Shown here: positions 51,991-62,191 of the stretch, in pieces
Position numbering within the stretch: position 1 is the stretch's first letter
Layout: every line of letters starts with the position of its first letter
Source: Bacillus sp. AFS073361
GTDB lineage: Bacteria; Bacillota; Bacilli; Bacillales; Cytobacillaceae
DNA: 64,000 bases
Reading direction: 5' to 3'
Assembly (NCBI RefSeq): GCF_002567005.1
Contig: NZ_NUZU01000007.1
Location: 61,414-125,413, forward strand
Position numbers and translations under genes: made by a program
Notes under the pieces: model-generated
What the model was told of the DNA's origin: nothing
The model's input: only the letters and a program-made list of their open reading frames with translations
Databases searched by the model: none

Positions 51991-52892
51991 TATTGAAACT
52001 GCTCTAATACACGGAAGAAATCGATTGCAAATTGGTAGAAGAGGTTTTCGGATGGTGCTAGGTCTCTATATTTTGGTGTGATGAGGCCGACGGTTCGTTT
52101 TACTTGAGGGGAGTCAATTGGTATTTTTACCGTGTATCGCGGCATGGATTCATAAACGGTGCTTTCTGGTAAGAGGCATACACCAATGCCTGCTGATACC
52201 AGTCCCTTTAATGCATCCAAATCCTCTCCCTCTGAGGTGATATTTGGTACGAATCCAGCTTCTTTGCACGCCTCTATAGCAATTTTTTGAAGAATATATC
52301 CCTGCGGGAATGAAACAAAGGAATCGTTTCGTAACTCGTTTAGTTCTAATCTTTTTCGATTGGCAAGTGCATGGTTGGAAGGAAGCAACGCAGAGATGTT
52401 TTCTGTAAATAGTATCTTTGCTTCAATATCAGGATCTTTCGTTGGTACTGGCCCAATAAACGCTAGATCAATTTCACCATTCTTGACGGCTTCAATTAAA
52501 TATTGATAAGAGCCTTGCTTCAAATGGAAAACAACGTTTGGTTGTTTTGTTCGAAAGGCGGAGATAACCGTTGGAAGCCAATAGCTTGCAAGACTTGTTG
52601 GATAACCAATTTTAATGGTGCCGGATTGAGGATCTAAATACTCATCTACCTTTTCTTTTGCCTCATCAATCAATTTGACCGCTTTTTTAATATGGCTTAA
52701 AAAACTTATTCCAATCTGCGTTAACTTAATATTCCTTCCGGTTCGTTCAAATAAACGAACACCGAGCTCATCTTCTAATTTAGCAATCTGAAAACTTACG
52801 GCCGACTGTGCAACATTGAGATTATCTGCCGCCTCGGTTACATGTTCACGCTCAGCAACCTCCATAAAATATCGTAATTGACGTAGTTCCAC
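51990..52892 (-). CDS. gltC: LysR-type regulator of glutamate synthase
   Basis: 300 residues, the length of B. subtilis GltC. The N-terminus VELRQLRYFMEVAEREHVTEAADNLNVAQSAVSFQIAKLEDELGV is the LysR helix-turn-helix; IKIGYPTSLASYWLPTVISAF and GEDLDALKGLVSAGIGVCLLPEST are close to GltC. The GTG at 52892 behind GGAGGGTTTAAG is chosen. It is divergent from gltA, as in B. subtilis, where GltC activates gltAB under nitrogen-favourable conditions. Confidence 0.93.
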   Translation of the reverse strand: MELRQLRYFMEVAEREHVTEAADNLNVAQSAVSFQIAKLEDELGVRLFERTGRNIKLTQIGISFLSHIKKAVKLIDEAKEKVDEYLDPQSGTIKIGYPTSLASYWLPTVISAFRTKQPNVVFHLKQGSYQYLIEAVKNGEIDLAFIGPVPTKDPDIEAKILFTENISALLPSNHALANRKRLELNELRNDSFVSFPQGYILQKIAIEACKEAGFVPNITSEGEDLDALKGLVSAGIGVCLLPESTVYESMPRYTVKIPIDSPQVKRTVGLITPKYRDLAPSENLFYQFAIDFFRVLEQFQ

Positions 52893-52919
52893 CTTAAACC
52901 CTCCATTCATATAAAAATG

Positions 52920-52934
52920 AGATTGATTTAATCT
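52920..52934. promoter_or_regulatory. Candidate GltC box
   Basis: AGATT-N5-AATCT, a dyad in the divergent gltC-gltA promoter region, 28 bp before the gltC start. It has the LysR T-N11-A form. Confidence 0.45.
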
Positions 52935-53020
52935 TAATTATATATTGTTTATATGTATATAAAAACATAAAATTACTATCATACTGATTTATCGGAAAAT
53001 TAAGAACGGGGGAGATAGTA

Positions 53021-56000
53021 ATGACGTTTCATCAACTACCAAAAGCACAAGGTCTCTACCGCCCAGAATATGAACATGATGCATGTGGAATTGGATTGTA
53101 TGCCCATATTAAAGGGATCGCATCTCACGAGATTGTCAAAAAAGGACTCAGCATGCTATGTAAACTAGATCACCGCGGCGGTCAAGGAAGTGATCCATTA
53201 ACAGGAGATGGCGCTGGACTCATGGTCCAGATTCCGGATGCGTTTTTCCGCATTACCCTTCAGAACGTCCAATTACCTGAAAAAGGACGATACGGGGTAG
53301 GGATGCTTTTTTTCTCAAAGAATGATGTAGAAAGAGAAAAAATAGAGTCCTATATTAATAAAGTGGTAGAAGAAGAAGGGCAGACCGTTCTTGGTTGGAG
53401 AACTGTACCTGTCAATGATGAAACCATTGGAGAAACTGCCAAGCAAAGCCGTCCATTCATCCGCCAAGTATTTATTGGTGCCAATGAAGGACTGAAGGAT
53501 GAATTATCTTTTGAGCGAAAACTATATATTATTAGGAAACAATCAGAACTTTGGGCGAAGGAATCTGATTTACGTTTTTACTTTGCCAGCCTTTCAAGCA
53601 GAACGATTGTATATAAAGGGTTATTAACACCAGAACAGGTGGACAGATTTTACCTGGACTTACAGGATGAGAGTTTTGTATCGGCTTTTGCTTTAGTGCA
53701 TTCCCGCTTTAGTACAAATACGTTCCCTAGTTGGGAACGGGCACATCCAAACCGCTACCTAATCCATAATGGAGAAATAAATACACTTCGCGGCAATGTT
53801 CAATGGATGAAGGCCCGAGAAAAGCAATTCGTCTCGGAAGCTTTTGGTGAGGATCTGCAAAAGGTGCTTCCAATCCTTGATACCGATGGAAGTGACTCGT
53901 CGATTTTAGATAATGCGCTTGAGTTTTTGGTACTGGCGGGCCGAAAACCTGCTCATGCTGCCATGATGCTGATTCCGGAGCCATGGTCAGAAAACCCGCA
54001 TATCACAAAAGAAAAGAGAGCATTTTACGAGTTTCATAGCTGCTTAATGGAACCATGGGATGGTCCAACGGCGATTTCTTTTACAGATGGTAAACAAATT
54101 GGCGCGATTTTAGATCGAAACGGCCTTCGTCCTGCTCGTTATTACGTTACGGATGATGATTATATTATTTTTTCATCAGAGGTTGGCGTCATTGATGTTG
54201 AACCTGAAAAAGTGCTATATAAAGATCGTTTAAGCCCAGGGAAAATGCTGTTAATTGATTTGGAAGAAGGACGGATTATTTCTGATGAAGAAGTAAAAAA
54301 CGAGATGTCTGAAGCACTTCCTTATCAGCAATGGTTGGACGAACAGCTTATTCGTTTAAATGAAGAAAGATCCAACGAAGAAGAAGTCCTAGCTGATTTA
54401 CTCATTCGCCAGAAAGCATTCGGCTACACCTACGAGGATATTTCAAAATACTTGGTTCCTGTTGTAAATGAAGGAAAAGATCCAATTGGCGCAATGGGTA
54501 ATGACATGCCTTTAGCGGTTTTATCTGATCGGGCGCAATCATTGTTTAATTACTTTAAGCAATTATTTGCCCAAGTAACCAATCCGCCCATTGATTCACT
54601 ACGAGAAGAAATTGTCACATCAACGATGACGGTATTAGGTGCAGAAGGAAATATATTACAGCCTTCACCGTTAAACTGCCGTCGAATTCAACTTGATACA
54701 CCAGTCATTAACAACGGTCAATTAGAGCGTTTGAAATCTTTGGATTCAGCCGAATTTAAGAGTAAGGTTATTGACATTCTGTTTGATGATAATCTGGAAG
54801 GCAGTCTTGATAGGATTTGCCAAGAGGCAGATTCCGCGATCTCAGAAGGGGTAAGTCTAGTAATCTTATCTGACCGTAAAATGAATAAGAACCAAGCAGC
54901 GATTCCTTCGTTATTGGCAGTAAGTGCTCTTCATCAGCATTTGATTCGTGAAGGCAGCAGAACGAAAGTAAGTATTATTATCGAATCTGGAGAAGTACGT
55001 GAAGTTCATCATCTAGCTGCATTAATTGGTTATGGTGTTGATGCCATCAATCCATATCTTGCATTCGCCACCTATAAGCAGGCCATCGCAGAAGGAAGTT
55101 TACAATATACCTATGAAGACGCGGTAAATAATTATGTAAAAGCAATGACTGAGGGCGTTGTAAAAGTGATGTCCAAAATGGGGATTTCAACGGTCCAAAG
55201 TTATCGTGGTGCACAAATTTTCGAAGCAGTTGGAATCAGCGAAGAAGTCATTGAGCGGTATTTTACAGGAACGGTTTCACAGCTTGGTGGGATCGGTTTA
55301 GATACAATCGCGAAAGAAGCAAAAATGCTTCATACTTTGGCATATGCAGATTCTTATAATCAAACTTTAGATTCAGGCAGTAACTTCCAGTGGAGAAAAA
55401 CAGGGGAACATCATGCCTTTAATCCTGGAACGATTCATACACTGCAATGGGCTTGCCGAAAGGGCGATTACGAATTATTTAAAAAGTATTCCAAACTTGC
55501 AAATGACGAGAGAATTGGGTTCTTACGGAATTTGTTCTCATTTGATGAAACAAGACAGTCTTTATCAATCGACGAAGTAGAATCAGTTGATTCCATTGTC
55601 ACCCGTTTCAAAACAGGAGCGATGTCGTTTGGATCAATCAGCAAGGAAGCACATGAAACTTTGGCAATTGCGATGAATCGTTTAGGCGGAAAAAGCAACT
55701 CTGGTGAAGGCGGAGAAGATTCGCGCCGCTTTAGCTTAGATGTAAATGGCGATAACCGTCGCAGTGCTGTAAAGCAAATTGCTTCCGGCCGTTTTGGAGT
55801 CAAAAGTCATTATCTGGTTCATGCGGATGAGCTTCAAATTAAAATGGCACAAGGAGCAAAGCCAGGTGAAGGCGGACAGCTTCCGGGTAATAAAGTTTAT
55901 CCATGGGTTGCTGATGTTCGTGGTTCCACACCAGGTGTTGGGCTGATTTCACCACCACCGCATCATGATATTTATTCGATCGAGGATTTGGCGCAGCTGA

Positions 56001-57574
56001 TTCACGATTTGAAAAATGCCAACCGAGATGCACGAATCAGCGTAAAGCTTGTTTCCAAAGGCGGGGTTGGAACGATTGCTGCCGGTGTGGCCAAAGGTGC
56101 CGCAGATGTCATTGTCATCAGTGGATATGATGGTGGAACTGGAGCATCTCCAAAAACTAGTATCCAGCACACAGGATTACCATGGGAACTGGGGCTTGCC
56201 GAAGCGCACCAAACGTTAATGCTAAATGGTTTACGCGATCGTGTTGTGCTTGAGACTGACGGTAAATTAATGACTGGAAAAGATGTTGTAATGGCCGCGT
56301 TATTTGGGGCTGAAGAGTTTGCTTTTGCGACTGCACCACTTGTCGTGCTTGGATGTGTGATGATGCGTGTTTGTCATTTAGACACTTGTCCAGTTGGAAT
56401 CGCCACACAAAATCCACAGCTTCGTCAAAAGTTCACGGGAGAAGCTGATTACATTGTCAACTATATGCGTTTTATTGCTCAAGAAGTTCGAGAACTAATG
56501 GCGGAGCTTGGCTTTAGAACAGTAGACGAAATGGTTGGTCGTACAGATGTATTGAAAATGAGTGCCCGAGCAAAAGCACATTGGAAAGCAAAGGACTTAG
56601 ACCTAACTCCATTGCTTCACCAACCTGAGGGTGCTCGCACATATACAACACCACAAAATCACAAAATTGACGAGTCGCTTGATATTCAGAAAATCTTACC
56701 GGCCGTTCAAAAAGTATTACAAGATCAAGTTCCAGTGGATGTGAGCTTCCCGATTACAAACGTGAACCGTGTGGTAGGTACAATTGTTGGAAGTGAAGTG
56801 TCGAAGCAGTATGGCGAAGCGGGGCTGCCTGAGGATACGATTACCCTAAGATTTACAGGGTCCGCAGGTCAAAGTTTCGGTGCCTTTGTTCCAAACGGCG
56901 TGACATTAGAGATTACGGGAGACGTCAACGATTTTCTTGGGAAAGGCTTATCTGGAGGAAAGTTGATTGTGAAAACAGACCAATCATCTAAATTATTAGC
57001 TGGGGAAAATGTAATCGCTGGGAATGTTGCCTTATACGGTGCAACAAGCGGTGAAGCATATATTAATGGACGTGCCGGCGAACGATTTGCGGTCCGTAAT
57101 AGCGGTGTGAATGTGGTTGTCGAAGGAATTGGCGATCATGGCTGTGAATATATGACAGGCGGACGCGTCGTTATTTTAGGTGATGTAGGTAAAAACTTTG
57201 CTGCAGGGATGTCTGGCGGGATTGCGTACGTATTAGCTGATGATCAAGAGGCTTTTAAGAAGTTATGTAATCAAGAGATGATTGAAATAGAGTTGTTGTC
57301 GAAAAACGATGAGGATGAATTAATGCAAATGATTCAAACTCATTTCTATTATACGAATAGTGTGAAAGCAAGCTATGTTCTAGAAAACTGGGGAAATTAT
57401 GTCAGAAAATTTATCAAAGTCATTCCGAAAGACTATAAACGGATGCTTGAGCAAATTCAGAAGCAAAAGGATGCAGGTTTACCAGATGAAGACGCGATTA
57501 TGAGTGCATTTTTAGCCAATTCTTCCAAACAGAAAAAAACTACAACTAAACAGCCAGAAGCTGTACTACGCTAA
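53021..57574 (+). CDS. gltA: Glutamate synthase large subunit
   Basis: 1517 residues (B. subtilis 1520). The class II glutaminase domain begins after a propeptide at Cys22 (HDACGIG). FMN-binding synthase domain with SGYDGGTGASPKTSIQHTGLPWELGLAEAH, and the 3Fe-4S cysteines in CVMMRVCHLDTCPVGIATQ; C-terminal beta-helix GXGXG region (GAFVPNGVTLEI..GGRVVILGDVGKNFAAGMSGG). It makes two glutamates from glutamine and 2-oxoglutarate. Transcribed away from gltC, with gltB 16 bp downstream. Confidence 0.95.
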   Translation: MTFHQLPKAQGLYRPEYEHDACGIGLYAHIKGIASHEIVKKGLSMLCKLDHRGGQGSDPLTGDGAGLMVQIPDAFFRITLQNVQLPEKGRYGVGMLFFSKNDVEREKIESYINKVVEEEGQTVLGWRTVPVNDETIGETAKQSRPFIRQVFIGANEGLKDELSFERKLYIIRKQSELWAKESDLRFYFASLSSRTIVYKGLLTPEQVDRFYLDLQDESFVSAFALVHSRFSTNTFPSWERAHPNRYLIHNGEINTLRGNVQWMKAREKQFVSEAFGEDLQKVLPILDTDGSDSSILDNALEFLVLAGRKPAHAAMMLIPEPWSENPHITKEKRAFYEFHSCLMEPWDGPTAISFTDGKQIGAILDRNGLRPARYYVTDDDYIIFSSEVGVIDVEPEKVLYKDRLSPGKMLLIDLEEGRIISDEEVKNEMSEALPYQQWLDEQLIRLNEERSNEEEVLADLLIRQKAFGYTYEDISKYLVPVVNEGKDPIGAMGNDMPLAVLSDRAQSLFNYFKQLFAQVTNPPIDSLREEIVTSTMTVLGAEGNILQPSPLNCRRIQLDTPVINNGQLERLKSLDSAEFKSKVIDILFDDNLEGSLDRICQEADSAISEGVSLVILSDRKMNKNQAAIPSLLAVSALHQHLIREGSRTKVSIIIESGEVREVHHLAALIGYGVDAINPYLAFATYKQAIAEGSLQYTYEDAVNNYVKAMTEGVVKVMSKMGISTVQSYRGAQIFEAVGISEEVIERYFTGTVSQLGGIGLDTIAKEAKMLHTLAYADSYNQTLDSGSNFQWRKTGEHHAFNPGTIHTLQWACRKGDYELFKKYSKLANDERIGFLRNLFSFDETRQSLSIDEVESVDSIVTRFKTGAMSFGSISKEAHETLAIAMNRLGGKSNSGEGGEDSRRFSLDVNGDNRRSAVKQIASGRFGVKSHYLVHADELQIKMAQGAKPGEGGQLPGNKVYPWVADVRGSTPGVGLISPPPHHDIYSIEDLAQLIHDLKNANRDARISVKLVSKGGVGTIAAGVAKGAADVIVISGYDGGTGASPKTSIQHTGLPWELGLAEAHQTLMLNGLRDRVVLETDGKLMTGKDVVMAALFGAEEFAFATAPLVVLGCVMMRVCHLDTCPVGIATQNPQLRQKFTGEADYIVNYMRFIAQEVRELMAELGFRTVDEMVGRTDVLKMSARAKAHWKAKDLDLTPLLHQPEGARTYTTPQNHKIDESLDIQKILPAVQKVLQDQVPVDVSFPITNVNRVVGTIVGSEVSKQYGEAGLPEDTITLRFTGSAGQSFGAFVPNGVTLEITGDVNDFLGKGLSGGKLIVKTDQSSKLLAGENVIAGNVALYGATSGEAYINGRAGERFAVRNSGVNVVVEGIGDHGCEYMTGGRVVILGDVGKNFAAGMSGGIAYVLADDQEAFKKLCNQEMIEIELLSKNDEDELMQMIQTHFYYTNSVKASYVLENWGNYVRKFIKVIPKDYKRMLEQIQKQKDAGLPDEDAIMSAFLANSSKQKKTTTKQPEAVLR

Positions 57575-57590
57575 GAAAGGGGAGAGGAAG

Positions 57591-59075
57591 ATGGGAAAAA
57601 CAACAGGTTTTATTGATTACTATCGAGAAAAAGGTAAAGAACGAAATCCCCTTACGCGAGTAGGCGACTGGAAAGAGTATTCCCTGCCTTTTTCGGACGA
57701 AACTTTAAGCAGACAAGGTGCACGGTGCATGGATTGCGCCACTCCTTTCTGCCATATGGGAATGGAAATTCAAGGAGCAACATCCGGGTGTCCGATTCAT
57801 AATCTTATTCCCGAATGGAATGACTTGGTATATCGCGGGAGGTGGAAAGAAGCCCTTGATCGGTTGCTTAAAACGAATAATTTCCCGGAATTCACCGGGC
57901 GGGTATGCCCTGCACCGTGTGAAGGATCATGTACGTTAGCCATAACGGACCCAGCAGTAACCATTAAAAACATTGAACAAGCGATTATTGATAAGGGTTT
58001 TGAAAATGGCTGGATTGCCCCTCGGATTCCAGTAAGCAGAACGGGGAAAAAAGTGGCGATTATCGGTTCAGGTCCGGCTGGATTAGCCAGTGCGGATCAA
58101 CTCAACCAAGCAGGTCACTCGGTAACGGTTTTTGAACGTGCAGACCGTCCTGGTGGTTTACTCATGTATGGTATTCCAAATATGAAGCTCGATAAAGGAG
58201 TGGTTGAGCGTCGAATCAGCTTATTAACCCAAGAAGGGATCAAGTTTGTCACGAATACAGAGGTTGGAAAAGATATTACTGCTGAAGAACTCCACGCACA
58301 ATTCGATGCTGTGATTCTTTGTACAGGTGCTCAAAAACAGCGTGATCTAGTCATTGAAGGGCGTGAGGCGAAAGGGATTCACTTCGCCATGGAATACTTG
58401 ACCAAGGCAACGAAGAGTTATTTGGATACGAATTTTGAAGATGGTCAATTTATCAATACTGAAGGCAAGGACGTCATCGTGATTGGCGGTGGCGATACGG
58501 GAGCAGATTGTGTGGCAACGGCCCTGCGTCAAAATTGCCGTAGTGTGGTTCAGTTTGGCAAACATCCACAATTACCTGAGACGCGTACTTCAGGGAATAT
58601 GTGGCCAGCCTATCCTAATGTTTTTACTATGGATTATGCGTATAAAGAGGCCGAGGCCAAGTTTGGCGAAGACCCGCGTCAATATTCGATCCAAACGAAG
58701 AAAATAGTTGCGGATGAAAACGGCCGCTTACAGGAACTTCATACCATTCAAATGGAAAAATTAAGAGATGATGAGGGCCGATTCTTTTTTAAAGAAATTC
58801 CGGGAACTGAAAAAGTCTGGCCAGCCCAATTTGTCTTTATTGCGATTGGGTTTGAGGGCACCGAGCAGCCGCTTTTGAGTCAATTCGGTGTTAATGCAAT
58901 CAACCAAAAGATTGAAGCAGCTTACGGTGAGTATCGTACAAACGTTGAGGGGGTATTTGCTGCAGGTGATGCTAGAAGAGGGCAAAGTCTAATTGTTTGG
59001 GCCATCAATGAGGGAAGACAGGTTGCTCATGAAGTGGATTGTTATTTGATGGGGAAATCCTATCTACCTAAATAA
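57591..59075 (+). CDS. gltB: Glutamate synthase small subunit
   Basis: 494 residues. N-terminal 4Fe-4S cysteines (CMDCATPFCH, GCPIHN, CPAPCEGSC), the FAD-binding GSGPAGLASADQLNQAGHSVTVFE and NADPH-binding VIGGGDTGADCVATA are present. It passes electrons from NADPH to the large subunit. GGGGAGAGGAAG precedes the ATG. Confidence 0.95.
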   Translation: MGKTTGFIDYYREKGKERNPLTRVGDWKEYSLPFSDETLSRQGARCMDCATPFCHMGMEIQGATSGCPIHNLIPEWNDLVYRGRWKEALDRLLKTNNFPEFTGRVCPAPCEGSCTLAITDPAVTIKNIEQAIIDKGFENGWIAPRIPVSRTGKKVAIIGSGPAGLASADQLNQAGHSVTVFERADRPGGLLMYGIPNMKLDKGVVERRISLLTQEGIKFVTNTEVGKDITAEELHAQFDAVILCTGAQKQRDLVIEGREAKGIHFAMEYLTKATKSYLDTNFEDGQFINTEGKDVIVIGGGDTGADCVATALRQNCRSVVQFGKHPQLPETRTSGNMWPAYPNVFTMDYAYKEAEAKFGEDPRQYSIQTKKIVADENGRLQELHTIQMEKLRDDEGRFFFKEIPGTEKVWPAQFVFIAIGFEGTEQPLLSQFGVNAINQKIEAAYGEYRTNVEGVFAAGDARRGQSLIVWAINEGRQVAHEVDCYLMGKSYLPK

Positions 59076-59140
59076 TATTATAGTAGAAAAACGGCCAGGT
59101 TTAGTATGTAACTTGTTCCATCTTTATAAATGGCATAAGA

Positions 59141-59173
59141 AATGACGTGTGGTTTGACACACGTCATTTTTTT
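59141..59173 (+). terminator. Terminator after gltAB
   Basis: AATGACGTGTG-N6-CACACGTCATT followed by TTTTT. Confidence 0.92.
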
Positions 59174-59207
59174 ATCTTGTAAAAATTGCATATACAACAT
59201 TTCGCTT

Positions 59208-59717
59208 CTAACGAAGTCGATCCAATAAGAAACCGCCTTTAAATCTTCTTGGCTCGTATGAAATAATAAACGCATTAGGTTCAAATTTTTCGACAGTAGC
59301 TATTAGTTCATTTTCTCTATTTCTCTTTGTCAATATTTCCATTCGATAACGTTCACTGTCGCGTCCTTCACCTGTATATAATGTAACACCAAAACCATTT
59401 TGTCTTAAAGTGTCTATCAAATGACCATTTTTTTCTTGTGTATTAACCGTAACGTTAATATAACCAATTGCTATTTTTTGTTCTAATTTCGTTCCAAGGA
59501 TGATTCCTAACCCGAAACCAACGGCATAAACTACCATTGCAATAATACTTTGATCCCCACCAAATACGAGTGAAAGCCCAAAAACATATATTAACATTTC
59601 TGCGATACCTAAAATTGATGCTAACACGGTTATATTTTTAACCAAAAAGATTGTTCGCAGTGTGTAAATAGGTACATAAACCAATTGTAACAGCAAAATC
59701 AAAATAATCTCTTTCAC
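59208..59717 (-). CDS. UPF0316/DUF2179 membrane protein (YebE-like)
   Basis: 169 residues: three N-terminal membrane helices (about 3-85; VYVPIYTLRTIFLVKN is typical of UPF0316) and a C-terminal DUF2179 domain (GYINVTVNTQEKNGHLIDTLRQNGFGVTLYTGEGRDSERYRMEILTKR). GTG start behind GAGGTG. DUF2179 resembles small ligand-binding regulatory domains. In B. subtilis a homologue lies near purine genes. Function unknown. Confidence 0.82.
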   Translation of the reverse strand: MKEIILILLLQLVYVPIYTLRTIFLVKNITVLASILGIAEMLIYVFGLSLVFGGDQSIIAMVVYAVGFGLGIILGTKLEQKIAIGYINVTVNTQEKNGHLIDTLRQNGFGVTLYTGEGRDSERYRMEILTKRNRENELIATVEKFEPNAFIISYEPRRFKGGFLLDRLR

Positions 59718-59870
59718 TTTGGCACCTCTATCGTCAATTTTAAATTACTTTTTATTTTATCTCTTTTAAACTAAATAAAATAGTGTTTTCTTTTCTTAAT
59801 TCGTTAATTTACGAATCTTTTATTTCTATTTTTTATTTCCCTTCGTATTGATAGTATGAATCCTTTGGTC

Positions 59871-59913
59871 AGACGAATGATTAATAGTATAAAATATATA
59901 AATGTTCGTTATT
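59871..59913 (+). promoter_or_regulatory. Candidate PurR site before purT
   Basis: AATGTTCGTTATT (59901-59913) matches the inverted PurBox AWWGTTCGGWWWT at 12 of 13 positions. A CGAA core 27 bp upstream (59874-59877) faces it, the usual CGAA...TTCG arrangement, but its flanks match poorly. A separate ATTCGT-N6-ACGAAT dyad lies at 59799-59816. Confidence 0.4.
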
Positions 59914-59990
59914 TAAACTATTTTTCTATTGATATTCCCATTGATTATACGATATTATAACTAAAAAGCAAACATTTAGGAGTGGATAAG

Positions 59991-61169
59991 ATGATTAGTT
60001 ACCCAAATTCTAGCAAACCAAAAAAAGTGATGTTACTTGGTTCGGGAGAGCTCGGAAAAGAAACGATTATCGAAGCTCAGCGCCTTGGTATGGTAACGAT
60101 TGCTGTTGACCGTTATGAAAATGCTCCTGCCATGCAGGTAGCCGATCATTCGTATGTTGTTGATATGCTTGATGGAGTAGAACTGCGAAAAGTGATCGAA
60201 CTAGAAAAGCCGGACTTGGTTGTTCCTGAAATTGAGGCAATCGCAACGGAAACGTTAATTGATCTTGAGAATGAAGGTTTTTGTATTGTGCCAACGGCTA
60301 AAGCAACGAACCTGACGATGGATCGAGAAGGAATCCGAAGATTGGCTAGTGAAGAATTGGGGATTCCAACTGCGAAATACGCCTTTGCAGACACGCTGGA
60401 GGAATTAAGAAGTGCCGTACAAGAAATCGGTATTCCATGTGTAATTAAACCGATTATGAGTTCATCTGGAAAAGGACAAACCATTTGTCGTTCTATCGAG
60501 GATGTTGAAATATCGTGGAATGAGGCAATTTCGGGTGGAAGAGGCAAAAAAGCTCGAGTGATTGTCGAAGAATTTATTCACTTTGATTCTGAAATCACAC
60601 TGTTAACGGTTCGTTCTGTCTCAGGCACAACCTTTTGTGCTCCAATCGGTCATGTCCAAAAAGATGGGGATTATATTGAATCCTGGCAGCCGCATGCTAT
60701 GTCAGAGGAACAAATAGCAGAAGCGCAGGACATCGCAAAAAAAATCACCGATGCCCTGGGAGGATACGGACTTTTTGGCGTTGAATTATTTCTTTCGGCA
60801 AAGGGTGTTTATTTTAGTGAGGTTTCACCACGACCACATGATACGGGAATGGTTACCATGGCTACGCAGGATCTTTCTGAGTTTGCCTTGCACATACGGG
60901 CCATTTTAGGATATTCCATCCCAGGGATTCAGCTGTTAACTCCTGGTGCAAGTCGCACGGTTAAAGCATGGAAAGAGAGTAAAGGATACCAAATTGAAGG
61001 CATTGAGGACAGCTTATCTATCCCAAATACCCAAGTAAGAATCTTTGGAAAGCCTGAAACAAAAGTAGGCCGTCGGATGGCGGTGGTCTTAAGTTCGGGA
61101 GAGTCTGTTGAAGTAGCAAGGAACCGAGCCGAAATAGCCGCGTCAAAAATAAGGATCACGCATAGCTAA
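59991..61169 (+). CDS. purT: Formate-dependent GAR transformylase
   Basis: 392 residues from the ATG behind AGGAG (a GTG nine bases earlier overlaps the ribosome site). ATP-grasp enzyme: VMLLGSGELGKETIIEAQRLG, KPIMSSSGKGQT, VELFLSAKGVYFSEVSPRPHDTGMVTMATQDLSEF. It uses formate and ATP, an alternative to folate-dependent PurN. Confidence 0.94.
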   Translation: MISYPNSSKPKKVMLLGSGELGKETIIEAQRLGMVTIAVDRYENAPAMQVADHSYVVDMLDGVELRKVIELEKPDLVVPEIEAIATETLIDLENEGFCIVPTAKATNLTMDREGIRRLASEELGIPTAKYAFADTLEELRSAVQEIGIPCVIKPIMSSSGKGQTICRSIEDVEISWNEAISGGRGKKARVIVEEFIHFDSEITLLTVRSVSGTTFCAPIGHVQKDGDYIESWQPHAMSEEQIAEAQDIAKKITDALGGYGLFGVELFLSAKGVYFSEVSPRPHDTGMVTMATQDLSEFALHIRAILGYSIPGIQLLTPGASRTVKAWKESKGYQIEGIEDSLSIPNTQVRIFGKPETKVGRRMAVVLSSGESVEVARNRAEIAASKIRITHS

Positions 61170-61201
61170 ATCCAATTCAAAAAAGAATTTTCCAAATATT
61201 A

Positions 61202-61240
61202 GGTGCCTTGGTATAACATGACCAAGGCATCTTCTTGTTC
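61202..61240 (+). terminator. Terminator after purT
   Basis: GGTGCCTTGGT-N8-ACCAAGGCATC (one wobble) followed by TTCTTGTTC. Confidence 0.7.
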
Positions 61241-61326
61241 TAATGGAAAATTCAGAAAAAAAATAACCTTTTCAAGGTTTAGGGGTGGGGATTTCTTTAT
61301 TAGCTTTCATTGGTGAAATAAAACTG

Positions 61327-61509
61327 TTAATAAATATGTCTTACAGAAGATAAACGAATGGAAAATAACATTTGTTTTTCATCTTTTAAAGAAAGCAATT
61401 GCTCTTTAAGATTTAGGTGATAAACCCGCCCTTTTAAGGTTTGCAATGCACCATTTTTATAGTAAACAATCGTAATTAGGCCATTTTGAGTTAGTTTTTT
61501 TAAGAACAT
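61327..61509 (-). CDS. Small YolD-like hypothetical protein
   Basis: 60 residues, predicted mostly beta (ITIVYYKNGALQTLKGRVYHLNLKEQLLSLKD), recalling the C-terminal half of YolD-like proteins, but the match is weak. AAAGGGGGA 7 bp before ATG supports translation. No partner gene. Confidence 0.6.
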   Translation of the reverse strand: MFLKKLTQNGLITIVYYKNGALQTLKGRVYHLNLKEQLLSLKDEKQMLFSIRLSSVRHIY

Positions 61510-61699
61510 TTATATCCCCCTTTTATTAGTAGTGGATTGTTGTACAATTCACATTATATCCTTCGTATTTTAAGAGACTATGTAGAAGATGTTAATAATA
61601 TGTTAATAATATGTTAAGTCAAGCTAATTTGATTAGTGGAATAGAAATAAGTGAATTATAATAAATATTGAATGTAATAGAATATGGAGGAAAAAACCA

Positions 61700-62020
61700 A
61701 TGAAATTTCCAAATGATGCGGATGGAGTGGCTTTACAAAGTCTTTATAAAGATGGAGTGAATTTTAAAAAACCACAGTCAGTTGAGTTTTTTGTGGCCGT
61801 GCTTGATCAAATGACAGGTGAAAAATTATCGCAAGTACTAAAAGGAGAAGGATTCAACTGTTTCCTAGAGCAAGATGACGAAACAGATGAGTGGGCATGT
61901 TCTTGCTCGAAAAGAATGCTATTAAATCATAGTGAATTAATTAAAATACAGAAAAAATTAAATGACTTAAGTAAACCACATGGTGGTTATTCGGACGGTT
62001 GGGGTGTTTTTGTAGATTAA
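61700..62020 (+). CDS. RraB-family protein
   Basis: 106 residues with the full RraB (DUF695-like) pattern: FPNDADGVALQSLYKDGVNFKKPQSVEFFV at the start, CFLEQDDETDEWACSCSKRML in the middle and GGYSDGWGVFVD at the end. In E. coli RraB inhibits RNase E. Bacilli normally use RNase Y instead, so the partner here is unclear. AATATGGAGGAAAA precedes the ATG. Confidence 0.8.
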   Translation: MKFPNDADGVALQSLYKDGVNFKKPQSVEFFVAVLDQMTGEKLSQVLKGEGFNCFLEQDDETDEWACSCSKRMLLNHSELIKIQKKLNDLSKPHGGYSDGWGVFVD

Positions 62021-62071
62021 AAAAATTGGCGGTTTTATTTTATTAGGTTTAGTGTCTATATATTTGTATAT

Positions 62072-62122
62072 GAAAGCCCTGGGCCTAATCAATTATTTTG
62101 GAGGGCACCAGGGCTTTTCTTT
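62072..62122 (+). terminator. Terminator after the RraB-like gene
   Basis: GAAAGCCCTGG and CCAGGGCTTTTC arms (25-bp loop) followed by TTTT. Confidence 0.75.
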
Positions 62123-62191
62123 TAGTCATTTATCCCAAAACGTTACAAAGTATAGATCTTGTACAATATTGCGAGTAAGACTCCTTGTTTC

